Shown here: positions 12,266-21,399 of the stretch, in pieces | How the letters are laid out: every line of letters begins with the position of its first letter | How positions within the stretch are numbered: the stretch's first letter is position 1 | Source: Xanthomonas citri pv. mangiferaeindicae | GTDB taxonomy: Bacteria; Pseudomonadota; Gammaproteobacteria; Xanthomonadales; Xanthomonadaceae | NCBI GenBank assembly: GCA_002240395.1 | Contig: CP016836.1 | Coordinates: 3,100,001 to 3,164,000, forward strand | Reading direction: 5' to 3' | Length of the DNA stretch: 64,000 nucleotides | Notes under the pieces: generated by a model | Database searches by the model: none | What the model saw: only the letters and a program-made list of their open reading frames with translations | Told to the model about the DNA's origin: nothing | Made by a program: the position numbers and the translations under genes

Positions 12266-13213
12266 ATGCCGCGCGATTTCCAGGATGTGTCCCTGGCGAG
12301 CCTCGAGCTGTTCTGTCTGGCAGCCGAGTTGGAGAGCTTCACCGCAGCCGCGCACCAGGCGGCGCTCACGCCGGCCGCCGTCAGTCGTGCGATCGGCCGT
12401 CTTGAAGACCGGCTGCAGGTGCGCTTGTTCGTGCGCACCACACGGCGCGTCCGACTCACCGAGGCCGGCCGCGCCTATCACGTGCAGTGCCAGCAGGCGC
12501 TGGGCCAACTGGCGGAGGCAGAGCGGCAACTCTCCGGTCATCAGGTCGAACCCGCGGGTCTGGTGCGCATCAGCGCACCCACCACGTTCGGCCACCATTG
12601 CCTGTTGCCCGCGCTACCGGCGTTCCGCGCGCGCTATCCGCAGGTCCGCGTGGATGTGCAGTTGAGCAATCGGAATATCGACTTCACTGCCGATGGCTTC
12701 GACCTGGCTGTGCGCGGCCGCGAGCAGGCGGATTCGGGCCTCATCGCCCGCCGGTTGCTGGACGCGGAACTGGTGGTCGTCGCCACGCCTGACTATCTCG
12801 GCCAGCATGGCGAACCTGCGACGGTGGACGATCTGCAGCGGCACGACTGCATCCAGTTCATCCTGCCCAGCTCCGGGCAGCGCGTGCCATGGCGACTGCG
12901 CGTCGGCGGTGTCGAGCGAGACGTGGCCACCGCCGGGGGATGCACTTGTACCGATGACATCCTGGGCGTGGTCACGCTGGCCCAAGCGGGCGCGGGACTG
13001 GCGCAGGTCTATCGTTTCACCGTGGAGCAGGCGCTCGCACGCGGTGCATTGGTGGAAGTGATGCAGGCCTACGGCGGCGCCTCGCGGCCGTTCTCGCTGA
13101 TCCACCCGAGCAATCGCCACATGCCGTTGCGGGTGCGGGTGCTGGCGGACTTCCTCGCCGCATGGCTGCGGGATCGGGCGCGCGGCGGATCGCGGCCGCA
13201 TGTGCCCGACTAG
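12266..13213 (+). CDS. LysR-family transcriptional regulator
   Basis: 315-residue LysR-type regulator. The N-terminal winged helix-turn-helix (about residues 6-65) includes LASLELFCLAAELESFTAAA and LTPAAVSRAIGRLEDRLQVR. The periplasmic-binding-like effector domain follows (about 90-300), with the AALTP.../RISAPTTFGHHCLLPAL pattern of the CrgA/AaeR-like group. It is divergent from the flavodoxin-tautomerase-NTF2 operon, which it most likely controls. With that operon it forms a self-contained cassette sitting between the macroglobulin gene and pbpC. ATG at 12266 is chosen because upstream in-frame codons do not encode family sequence. Confidence 0.88.
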   Translation: MPRDFQDVSLASLELFCLAAELESFTAAAHQAALTPAAVSRAIGRLEDRLQVRLFVRTTRRVRLTEAGRAYHVQCQQALGQLAEAERQLSGHQVEPAGLVRISAPTTFGHHCLLPALPAFRARYPQVRVDVQLSNRNIDFTADGFDLAVRGREQADSGLIARRLLDAELVVVATPDYLGQHGEPATVDDLQRHDCIQFILPSSGQRVPWRLRVGGVERDVATAGGCTCTDDILGVVTLAQAGAGLAQVYRFTVEQALARGALVEVMQAYGGASRPFSLIHPSNRHMPLRVRVLADFLAAWLRDRARGGSRPHVPD

Positions 13214-13383
13214 ACTATGCGCCATGCCCATCGCGGATCTCGCCTCCTGCTTGCTGCCGGCTCGATACCGAATGGCCAGGGCGTGTGCGGCGCATGCGCC
13301 GGGGGCCAGGGCGGACGGGTGGGCGTCGAGCACCTGGGCAGCGATTCGACGCGGAAGCGGGATTGTCCGAGTGTCCCGCCGTG

Positions 13384-15752
13384 ATGTCTGAGCACCGACG
13401 ATGTCGGCTGCGTCGGCTGTTACCCGCCCTGCGCTGGGGGACGGTCGCACTGCTGCTGTCGCTGCTCGCGCTCGATCTTGCGTTCCCGCCGCAACTGCCC
13501 ACGCGCGATGACACCAGCGTGCTGGTGGTCGCGCGCGACGGCACGCCGCTGCGCGCGTTCGCCGATGCCGATGGCGTCTGGCGCCACCCGGCCACGCCGG
13601 CGAGCGTGTCGCCGTACTACCTGCAGGCGTTGCTCGGCTACGAGGACCGCTGGTTCCGGCGCCATCCGGGCGTCAATCCACTGGCGATGGCGCGTGCGGC
13701 TTGGCAATGGGCGCGGGGCGGGCGGATCGTGTCGGGTGGCTCGACGCTGACGATGCAGGTCGCACGCATCCTCGACCCGCAGCCGGCGCACGGGCGCACG
13801 CTGGGCGGCAAGCTGGTGCAGCTGCTGCGGGCGCTGCAACTCGAGGCGCATCTATCGAAGGATGAGATCCTGACCCTGTACCTCACGCGCGCGCCGTTCG
13901 GCGGCACCATCGAGGGGGTCGAGGCGGCGAGTTGGGCCTACCTGGGCAAGCCGGCGGCCCGGCTGTCGCGGGCCGAGGCGGCGCTGCTGGCGGTGTTGCC
14001 GCAGGCGCCGAGCCGGCTGCGCCCCGATCGCGCGCCGGACGCGGCGCGTGCGGCGCGCGACAAAGTGCTCGAGCGCATGGTCGCGCTCGGCGTGTGGACG
14101 CGCGAGGCGGTCGACGATGCGAAGATCGAGCCGGTCGTGGCGCGCAGTCTGCGGCCGCCGTTGCATGCCGCGCTGCTCGCCCAGCGCCTGCGCGCGGCCA
14201 ATCCGGGGCAGGCGCGGATCGTCTCGACGATCGACATCGGCCTGCAGCGCATGCTCGAGCAGCGGGTCGCCAGCTACTTCTCGCAGTTGCCCGAGCGCAC
14301 CTCGGCGGCGCTGCTGGTGGTCGACAATCGCAACCTGGAGGCCTTGGCCTATGTGGGTTCGGTCGCCTTCGGCGATCGTGCGCGGCTGGGCCACGTCGAC
14401 ATGGTGCGCGCCTGGCGCTCGCCCGGCTCGACGCTCAAGCCGTTTCTCTACGGCATGGCGCTCGACGATGGGCTGATCCACTCGGCCAGCCTGCTGGTCG
14501 ATGCCCCGCACTCGTTCGGCGGCTATCGCCCGGGCAATTTCGATGCGGCGTTCAACGGGCCGGTCGCAGCCGCCGATGCGCTGCGCCTGTCGTTGAACGT
14601 GCCGGCGGTGGACCTGCTCGACCGGGTCGGACCGGCGCGCTTCGCCGCGCGGCTCGACAATGCGGGGGTCACGCTGCGCTTCCCGCGCGGCGCAGTGCCG
14701 AACCTGTCGCTGATCCTGGGCGGCACCGGCGCGACGCTCGAACAACTGGTCGGCACGCACGCCGCGTTGCATCGCGACGGGATCGCCGGGCGCGTGCGCT
14801 ATACCCGGGCCCGGCCTTGCGTGATCGCCGACTGCTGTCGCCGGGGGCGGCCTGGATCGTGCGCGAGATCCTGGAAGCGGCCGACCGGCCGGGCGAGCGC
14901 GCCGACACCTTCGACACCGGCGACCGGCCGCGGGTGTCGTGGAAGACCGGGACCAGCTACGGCTATCGCGATGCCTGGGCGATCGGCGGCACCCACCGCT
15001 ACACGGTCGGGGTGTGGGTCGGCCGCCCCGATGGCACGCCGCTGCCGGGACAATACGGCGCAATTACCGCGCTGCCGCTGCTGCTCGAGACGGTCGACAG
15101 CCTGCCGCGCGGGCGGGACGATGCGCTGCGCGCGCCGCCGCCGCGCAATGTGCGGGAGGTCGATATCTGCTGGCCGCTGGGCATCGCGGCCGATGCGCAG
15201 GCCGCGCCGCTGTGCCAACGCCGGCTGACCGCCTGGACCCTCGATGGCAATGTGCCGCCGACCTTCGCCGAGCGTGATGCGGGGCGTTGGAGCGCGGGTC
15301 GTGTGCGCTTCGAGATCGACTCGCGCAGCGGGCAGCGGCTATCGGCCGATTGCGACGCCCCGCATCCGCGCGCATCGCGCGAGATCGCGCGCTGGCCGGC
15401 GCTGGTCTCGCCGTGGTTGCCCGCGGCCACGCGGCACGCGGCGCAGTTGCCTGCGCTGGCGCCGGACTGCCGGCCTGACGGCCGTGAGACGGCTGCCGCC
15501 CTGCATATCGAGGGCCTGGAGCCGGGCGTGACCCTGGTCCGGCCGCCGGGCAGCGCGCATGGCGTGCGACTGCAGGTGCGCGCGCTGGGCACCGAGTCAC
15601 GCGTGCAGTGGCTGCTCGACGGGCGCTGGATCGGCGAAACCCAGGGTGCGCGCTGGCTGCGCGCCGAATTCGAGACGCCCGGCCGGCGCGAGCTGACCGC
15701 GCTGGCCGATGACGGTGCCTGGCGCAGCATCGCCTTCCATGTGGCGCCGTAG
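13384..15752 (+). pseudogene. pbpC: Penicillin-binding protein 1C, frameshifted
   Basis: Bifunctional class A penicillin-binding protein of the PbpC type. A membrane anchor (about residues 18-36) is followed by the GT51 glycosyltransferase with GYEDRWFRRHPGVNP and GGSTLTMQVAR. The transpeptidase has SPGSTLKPF (nucleophile Ser), SLN and KTGTSYG. The C-terminal BiPBP_C domain ends at 15752. The reading frame changes between about 14800 and 14850: before it the frame reads GRVRYTRA, after it RRLLSPGAAWIVRE. One missing base, for example in the C-run of GGGCCCGG near 14810, explains this. All catalytic motifs remain on both sides. The ATG at 13384 is preceded by an in-frame GTG. Sequencing error and true loss are both possible. 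Confidence 0.85.
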
Positions 15753-15779
15753 CGCGCTCGGAACGAGCGCGCTACGGCG
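15745..15779. terminator. Perfect 15-bp hairpin over pbpC stop codon
   Basis: Arms CGCCGTAGCGCGCTC (15745-15759) and its exact complement (15765-15779) enclose a 5-base loop. The pbpC TAG stop is inside the left arm. Placed between convergent pbpC and the peroxiredoxin gene, it could terminate both. The GTAGCGCGCTC core is also typical of dispersed palindromes in Xanthomonadaceae (from memory). Confidence 0.7.
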
Positions 15780-15788
15780 GCGGGTGCG

Positions 15789-16268
15789 TCAGTCCAGCTG
15801 CGCGAGCACGTGCTCGGCCGAGGACACCTTGAACTCGCCCGGGGCCTCGACGAACAGATGCCGCACCACGCCGTCGTCGGCGTACAGCGCGAAGCGCTTG
15901 GCGCGCGTGCCCATGCCGTAGGCGGTCGCGTCCATCTCCAGGCCGAGCGCGCGCACGAAGTCGGCATTGCCGTCCGACAGCATCTGCAGCCCGTCCGGTA
16001 CCCCGACGCTGTCGCCCCAGGCCTGCATCACGAACGGGTCGTTGACGGCGATGCAGACCACATCGATGCCGCGGCTGCGGAACGTCTCGAAGTGCTCGAC
16101 GAAGCCGGGCAGGTGGCGTTCGGAGCAGGTGGGCGTGAATGCGCCGGGGACGGCGAACAGCACCACGCGCTTGCCGGAGAAGACGGTCGGGGTGTCGATG
16201 ACGCGCACGCCGTCTTGGATGTGCTTGAGGGTGACTTCGGGGATGGCGTCGCCGATCTGGATGGTCAT
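15789..16268 (-). CDS. Peroxiredoxin (Prx5/redoxin type)
   Basis: 159-residue thiol peroxidase of the Prx5-like redoxin group that reduces H2O2 and organic peroxides with glutathione or glutaredoxin. The peroxidatic Cys is in PGAFTPTCSERHLPGF, with the Thr and Arg of the Prx active site. No C-terminal glutaredoxin domain is fused. ATG at 16268 gives MTIQIGDAIPEV, the normal start. It is divergent from hsp20 and ends against the palindromic terminator it shares with pbpC. The stress-gene neighbourhood fits an antioxidant role. Confidence 0.93.
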   Translation of the reverse strand: MTIQIGDAIPEVTLKHIQDGVRVIDTPTVFSGKRVVLFAVPGAFTPTCSERHLPGFVEHFETFRSRGIDVVCIAVNDPFVMQAWGDSVGVPDGLQMLSDGNADFVRALGLEMDATAYGMGTRAKRFALYADDGVVRHLFVEAPGEFKVSSAEHVLAQLD

Positions 16269-16334
16269 GGGGGAGTCGCTCGCAACAGGGTGAACGCAGT
16301 CTATCCGTTCGCGTGTGGCGTCGATGCGAGCGCT

Positions 16335-16363
16335 CTTGAAACCCACGCGCACGTTCCCAGATT
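16335..16363 (+). promoter_or_regulatory. Sigma-32-like heat-shock promoter of hsp20
   Basis: CTTGAAA (16335-16341), a perfect sigma-32 -35 element, is followed after 14 bases by CCCAGATT (16356-16363), close to the CCCCATnT -10. It is about 48 bases upstream of the hsp20 ATG. Spacing is in the accepted range. Confidence 0.65.
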
Positions 16364-16410
16364 CCCGGCATCGCGGCCGACGGGGCCGCTTTTCAACACG
16401 GAGCCACTCC

Positions 16411-16947
16411 ATGCGACATGAAGCCTATCGTGCTGTCGCCCGCCAGCCGGCCCTCGCCGGGCGTGCGACGTTCCAGGATGAAATGCGGCGGTTCTTCGAC
16501 CAGTTCGTGCAGGGCGGCGACGCTCAGGACGAATCGTCGGTGGTCACCAGTCAATGGGTCCCGCGCGTGGACATCCACGAAGAGCGCGACCGGTTCGTGA
16601 TCCTGGCCGACCTGCCGGGCATCGATCCGCAGGATGTCGAGATCTGGATGGACAAGGGCATTCTGAGCCTGAAGGGCGAGCGCCGGACCCATGCCAGCAG
16701 CGAGCCGACCGAGGATGGCGAAGGGGGTCGGAGCGAGCTGCGGTTCTCGCGCATCGAACGTGCGACCGGACAGTTCCACCGCCGCTTCTCGCTGCCCGAC
16801 AGCGCCGATGCCAATGCGATCACCGCGAGCGGACAGAACGGCGTGCTGGAGATCAGCATTCCCAAGCGTCCCGAGACCACCCCGCGACGGATCCAGGTCG
16901 GCGCGGCCCAGGACACCGGGACCCGGGCCGTGACGACGCAGGCCTGA
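16411..16947 (+). CDS. Small heat-shock protein, Hsp20/IbpA family
   Basis: 178-residue ATP-independent holdase chaperone. The alpha-crystallin domain (about residues 47-150) begins with WVPRVDIHEERDRFVILADL and contains GILSLKGERR. The beta-10 region NGVLEISIPK carries the family's A/G-x-L signature (GVL) and is followed by the I-x-V-type tail IQV. A GGAG box at 16400-16403 has good spacing to the ATG. A sigma-32-like promoter lies upstream and the J-domain protein CbpA follows after 153 bases, so misfolded protein could be handed to the DnaK system. Confidence 0.95.
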   Translation: MRHEAYRAVARQPALAGRATFQDEMRRFFDQFVQGGDAQDESSVVTSQWVPRVDIHEERDRFVILADLPGIDPQDVEIWMDKGILSLKGERRTHASSEPTEDGEGGRSELRFSRIERATGQFHRRFSLPDSADANAITASGQNGVLEISIPKRPETTPRRIQVGAAQDTGTRAVTTQA

Positions 16948-17100
16948 GCGGGCGCTGGAATTGCACCGCGCGCAGGCGTGGTGCGATGAAGACGGAGACG
17001 GCGGCCTGCAGGTATTCTGCGGGCCGCTGTCGCATCCACCCCTTGGATTCGATGACTTCCCTTGTCGCGGCGCGTGGCGCGTCGCATCGGAACTCCCCAC

Positions 17101-18006
17101 ATGCAGTTCAAGGACTACTACGAGATTCTCGGCGTCGAGCCCAATGCCGGCGATGCGGAGATCAAGACCGCCTATCGCCGCAAGGCGCGCAAGTACCATC
17201 CCGACGTCAGCAAGGAGGCCGGCGCCGAAGAGACGTTCAAGGCGATCAACGAGGCCTATGAGGCGCTGCGCGACCCGGAGAAGCGCAAGGCCTACGATCA
17301 ATTGCGCGCGCGCGGCTATCGTCCCGGAGACGAAGTCCGGCCACCCCCCGGCGGCTTCGGCGGCGCTGGCGCAGGCGGCGTCGACTTCGACGAGATCTTC
17401 GCCGGTGGCGGCGCGGGGGGCGGCTTCAGCGACTTCTTCGAAGAACTGTTCGGCCGGCGTGCCGGCGGCGTCGGCGGCCATGGCGGTCCCGGTGCCCGCG
17501 GGCATGCGCCGCGCGGCGATACGCGCGCGCGCCTGGCGGTGCCGCTGGAGACGGTCTATCGCGGCGACAGCGTCCGCGTACCGGTGCTCGGCAAGACCTT
17601 CGATGTGCGCATCCCCAAAGGCATCCGTCCCGGGCAGGTCGTGCGGCTGCCCAGGCAAGGCCAGCAGGGCGGGGATCTGCTGCTGGAGATCGAGTACGCG
17701 GCCCATCCCGACTTCGAGGTCGATGGCCGCAACATCATCCATTCGCTGCCGATCGCCCCGTGGGACGCCGCACTCGGCGCGACTCTGAGCGTGGCGACTC
17801 TGGGCGGGCGGGTCGAGCTGAAGATCCCGGCGGGGTCGGAAGCCGGCCGCAAGCTGCGGCTGCGTGGCCGCGGCCTGCCGGGCGCCGGCGGCGCGCCTGC
17901 GGGCGATCAACTCGTCGAACTCGAGATCCAGGCGCCGCCGCCGCGCACCGCCGCGCAGACGGCTGCCTACGAGGCACTGCGCGACGCCTTTTCTGGCGAG
18001 GCTTGA
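17101..18006 (+). CDS. cbpA: Curved DNA-binding protein / DnaJ-like co-chaperone
   Basis: 301-residue type II J-protein. The J-domain (residues 4-69) holds the HPD tripeptide in RKYHPDVSKE. A Gly/Phe-rich linker with GGGAGGGFSDFFEELFG follows, then two beta-barrel substrate-binding domains (about 135-295) without the DnaJ zinc finger. It stimulates DnaK and, in E. coli, also binds curved DNA. ATG at 17101 is the standard start. It lies downstream of hsp20 on the same strand. A GC hairpin after the stop (18019-18036) may terminate it. Confidence 0.93.
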   Translation: MQFKDYYEILGVEPNAGDAEIKTAYRRKARKYHPDVSKEAGAEETFKAINEAYEALRDPEKRKAYDQLRARGYRPGDEVRPPPGGFGGAGAGGVDFDEIFAGGGAGGGFSDFFEELFGRRAGGVGGHGGPGARGHAPRGDTRARLAVPLETVYRGDSVRVPVLGKTFDVRIPKGIRPGQVVRLPRQGQQGGDLLLEIEYAAHPDFEVDGRNIIHSLPIAPWDAALGATLSVATLGGRVELKIPAGSEAGRKLRLRGRGLPGAGGAPAGDQLVELEIQAPPPRTAAQTAAYEALRDAFSGEA

Positions 18007-18625
18007 GCCATCGCCACGGCCGGCCGCCTGGCCGGCTGTGGCCGCGTATTGATTGCTCCAAAAATTCGACACTGCCCGACGCCGCCCGACGCCGCCCGAC
18101 GCTCCGCGGCGCGATGTCCTCCATGCAGTCCGCGCGCGCGTTGGCCGCGACCGCAGCGCAAGACGCGGGACCCTTCGACATCGGCTCAGACCACCCGGCG
18201 ATCGTCCGATCGCCGAAGTGAGCCTGCCGGACAGGCCGCGCCAACGTGGTCATCGTCGGCAAGACTATCGGCAATGAGGATGGCGTCTGGGTGCCGGCCT
18301 CGGGGTGTAGGCAGCTGACGCCCTGCGCCCGGCCACCAAAGACGACGAGGACGGGCGCCTGAGGATGCGGGCCGCCCGCGGTGCCGGCGCGCAGACCCGA
18401 CTGCAAAAAGGTGATGCAGGACACTGACGCCTGTCTGTCATATCGCCACGCTAATGTGCGCGAATTAAATCGATTCAATCGATCGGCGCGCGGAAGCTTG
18501 CGCTACGTACATGCATGTGCGTCGAGCGATTCGCCGCAAGGTGACGACTCGCCATCCGCAGCGCCATGGTCGTCGCTGGATCGATTCAAGGTCTCTTTCG
18601 TCGAACCGGACAGCAGGAATTCGTC
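18007..18625. other. Intergenic region with 10-bp triplet and receptor promoter
   Basis: 619 bases between cbpA and the TonB receptor. It holds a hairpin (18019-18036), three tandem copies of a 10-base unit nGCCCGACGC (18073-18102), a possible -10 hexamer TAATGT (18452-18457) and the palindrome noted separately. The open frames here resemble no family I know. It could contain the remnant of a decayed gene, but I cannot show this. Confidence 0.45.
18469..18483. promoter_or_regulatory. ATCGATT-C-AATCGAT palindrome, candidate operator
   Basis: Perfect 7-bp inverted repeat around one base, about 140 bases upstream of the TonB receptor start and just after a -10-like TAATGT. The shared 10-base half ATCGATTCAA recurs at 18580-18589. 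The shape suits a dimeric regulator, possibly LacI-family, but no such regulator is encoded nearby. Confidence 0.45.
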
Positions 18626-21346
18626 ATGCAGCAAAGGTGGGGAGCGCAGATCGCGTCGCGGCAGAACCGTAACGGGTGCAATGGGGTGGACGGCGCGGGC
18701 GAGGGCACCGGGCTGCGATCGGGGCGCGTGCTGCCCCGCACGATGCTCGCGGTCGCGCTGGCGATCGCAGTTGGACAGGCCGTCGCCGACGACGCGGCGC
18801 CGAACGCGGCCCGCACACTCGACGCGGTGCAGGTCACCGCGGCGGTCGTCACCGACAACGCAGTGCGCAGCAAGCGCAATGCGGGCGTCACGGTCGATTC
18901 GCTCGACGAGAACAGCATCCAGGTGACCAGCCAGGAGGACTCGATCGCGCAGAAGCTGCTGGTCGCGCCCGGCGTGAGTCTGATGCGCGACGAGGACCAG
19001 CCGCGCTACGTGTCGGTGCGCGGGATCTCGCCCAACATCAACAGCACCACGATCGACGGCATCACGATGGCCTCGGTGGGCGACGAGGGCGGCGGCGAGC
19101 GCAAGATCAATCTGCAGATGATCCCCAACGACATCGCCGACCGCATCGACATCTACAAGACGTTCTCCGCCGAGCAGGCGGCCGACGGGGTCGGCGCCAG
19201 CATCGACCTGATCAGCGGCAGTGCGTTCGACCACGGTCGGCATGCGCTTCACGTCGAGGGCAGCGCCAACTACCACGACCTCGGCAACGACGATGGCGCC
19301 AACTCGATGCCACGCACCACCTCGCGCTGGGGCGGCGGACTCAAGGGGCGCTATTCCACCGTGTTCGGCAATGACGATCAGTTCGGGATCACCGTGTCGC
19401 TGCGCCAGCAGCAGTTCCAGACCTCGCAGAACAAGCTCTTCCAGACCTCGCACCACTTCTTCGACAACGACGGTGCTCCGATCAGCGGCCCGTTGGCGGC
19501 TCAAGGCTGGAACGGCATGGTGGCGCCCAACGCGATCGCCTACTACGCCGACAACCGCTGGATGAACAGTTACGGCGGCTCGGCCAAGCTCGAATGGATG
19601 CCCCGCGACAGCCCGCTGCGCGCGTCGATGCTGGTGTTCGGCTACGGACTCGAGGAGCGGCGGACGGAGAACGGATTCCAGTTCGTCACCCGGCAGGCGG
19701 TGGAAGCGCAGACGCCGACCTCGGGCACGAAAGAGATCCAGGCCATGGAGGTGATCTTCGAGGACCGTGTGTTGTCCCGGAACAATCGCGGCATCCTCAC
19801 TGGCCTGGAATGGTCGGAAGGCGACCAATGGCTGGGCCTGCGTGCCGGCTATACCCGCGACCGGTCCCACGGCACCAGCAACAGCGTCCGTTTGCGCGCA
19901 GAGCCTGGTCCGGGTGAGCGCCTGCATTACGCATCGTCCGGCCCGGGCGAGATCTTCAACGTGGTCGGTCTGGACGATCCGGGCATCATCGGCGATACGC
20001 CGTATCGGCTCAGCGGCGCCGGCGCCAACCGCACCTACGCGACCGCCGGCCTGGGCAATGTGCGTCTGGATTTCACTCGCAACATCGGCGCCGATGCGCG
20101 TGGCTTCGGGGTCGCCGCGGGGCTGGAACACAAGCGCCTGGACGTGAACACCGATCACACCCGGCGGGTGTACCAGGTGGGCGGCGACTACAGCGACCTT
20201 CTCTACGATCCGGGCTGGCGGTATCCACACGCGATCGACGCGCTGCCGTTCTTCGACACCCCGCGCTTCGTCGAAGGGGGCGGCTGGGCGGGACTGGGAC
20301 TGAACGATGTCGCGACCGCCTACCAGAGCCAGGCCTCGGATTTCCGCTACGTGGAGAAAGTCCGCGACGCCTATCTGTCTTTGCACTACAGCACCGACCT
20401 GATCCAGGCGATCGTGGGCGTGCGTTACGACGACACCGCGTTCAAGGCCTATACGCCGACGATCGCCAGCGGCGTGGTCTCTGGCACGACGACCAATGCC
20501 GGCGGCTACGACAACCTGCTGCCGTCGTTCAATCTGGTCGCGCGCGTGCGCGACGACATCAACCTGCGCTTGAGCGCCAGCAGGACGATCGGCCGTCCGA
20601 TCCCGTCCAACATCGCCCAGGCCGAGGTGCTCAACTGCAACGCCGACACCGGCGACTGCACGCTCTCGCGCGGCAATCCCGATCTCGAGCCGCTGCGCTC
20701 GCGCAATCTCGATGTCTCGGTGGAGAAGTACTTCAACGGCAACAGCGGCTACGTCTCGCTGGCGCTGTTCCACAAGGCGATCGAGGACAACATCGTCGGC
20801 ATCAGCGAAGAGCGCATCGACGCAGACGGCCTGCTGACCACGATCACCACGCCGCGCAACCTCGACGATTCCAGCGTGCGCGGCGTGGAACTGTCGCTGG
20901 TCAGTCGCGACATGCCGCTGTGGGGCCAGCGCTTCGACGTGATGTTCAACGCCACCCGCATGGACGGCGAGATGACCTACACCTGGTCCGAAGGCTCGCG
21001 CCGGATCGACCAGTTGGCGACCCAGCCCGACAAGCTCGCCAATCTTGGTGTGACCTGGCACGTGCCGTGGCGCGACAGCCGATTGACGGTGTCGCGCAAC
21101 TACACCGGCCGGCACATCTTCACCATCGGTGCCAACGAGTGGGGTAACCGCGGATTCCGGTCGCGCTCGGTGACCGATATCGCCTGGGTGACCCGGATCG
21201 ACCCGCGCTGGACGGTGGGGCTGAGCGCTGCGAACGTCTTCAACGAAGACCAGTACCAGACGGTCGGCGAGGACTACCAGACGATGCGCAACCTCAACAA
21301 CTACGGCGCGACCTATGCGTTGACGCTGCGCTACGAACTGGAATGA
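18626..21346 (+). CDS. TonB-dependent outer-membrane receptor
   Basis: 906-residue ligand-gated outer-membrane transporter. A long signal region with a hydrophobic core (TMLAVALAIAVGQAVA) ends before a TonB-box-like LDAVQVTA. The plug domain follows, with RYVSVRGISPNINSTTIDG and ADRIDIYKTFSAEQAADGVG, the pattern of the Xanthomonas/Caulobacter TonB receptor family. The rest is a 22-strand barrel. It is followed at short distance by an EEP-fold hydrolase and a GH92 mannosidase, so the ligand is probably an oligosaccharide, perhaps a mannoside. ATG at 18626 is preferred for its AGGA box seven bases upstream; an in-frame GTG/ATG earlier is possible. No sigma/anti-sigma extension is present. Confidence 0.9.
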   Translation: MQQRWGAQIASRQNRNGCNGVDGAGEGTGLRSGRVLPRTMLAVALAIAVGQAVADDAAPNAARTLDAVQVTAAVVTDNAVRSKRNAGVTVDSLDENSIQVTSQEDSIAQKLLVAPGVSLMRDEDQPRYVSVRGISPNINSTTIDGITMASVGDEGGGERKINLQMIPNDIADRIDIYKTFSAEQAADGVGASIDLISGSAFDHGRHALHVEGSANYHDLGNDDGANSMPRTTSRWGGGLKGRYSTVFGNDDQFGITVSLRQQQFQTSQNKLFQTSHHFFDNDGAPISGPLAAQGWNGMVAPNAIAYYADNRWMNSYGGSAKLEWMPRDSPLRASMLVFGYGLEERRTENGFQFVTRQAVEAQTPTSGTKEIQAMEVIFEDRVLSRNNRGILTGLEWSEGDQWLGLRAGYTRDRSHGTSNSVRLRAEPGPGERLHYASSGPGEIFNVVGLDDPGIIGDTPYRLSGAGANRTYATAGLGNVRLDFTRNIGADARGFGVAAGLEHKRLDVNTDHTRRVYQVGGDYSDLLYDPGWRYPHAIDALPFFDTPRFVEGGGWAGLGLNDVATAYQSQASDFRYVEKVRDAYLSLHYSTDLIQAIVGVRYDDTAFKAYTPTIASGVVSGTTTNAGGYDNLLPSFNLVARVRDDINLRLSASRTIGRPIPSNIAQAEVLNCNADTGDCTLSRGNPDLEPLRSRNLDVSVEKYFNGNSGYVSLALFHKAIEDNIVGISEERIDADGLLTTITTPRNLDDSSVRGVELSLVSRDMPLWGQRFDVMFNATRMDGEMTYTWSEGSRRIDQLATQPDKLANLGVTWHVPWRDSRLTVSRNYTGRHIFTIGANEWGNRGFRSRSVTDIAWVTRIDPRWTVGLSAANVFNEDQYQTVGEDYQTMRNLNNYGATYALTLRYELE

Positions 21347-21399
21347 AGTCCGCCGGGCCGCGTCCGAGGGGCGCGGCCGTCTGTGAACGAGGAGATGCC

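Noticed and set aside
18060..18420. Possible gene between cbpA and the TonB receptor
   Set aside because: Short interrupted frames, no ribosome-binding site with a credible protein; best treated as intergenic or remnant.
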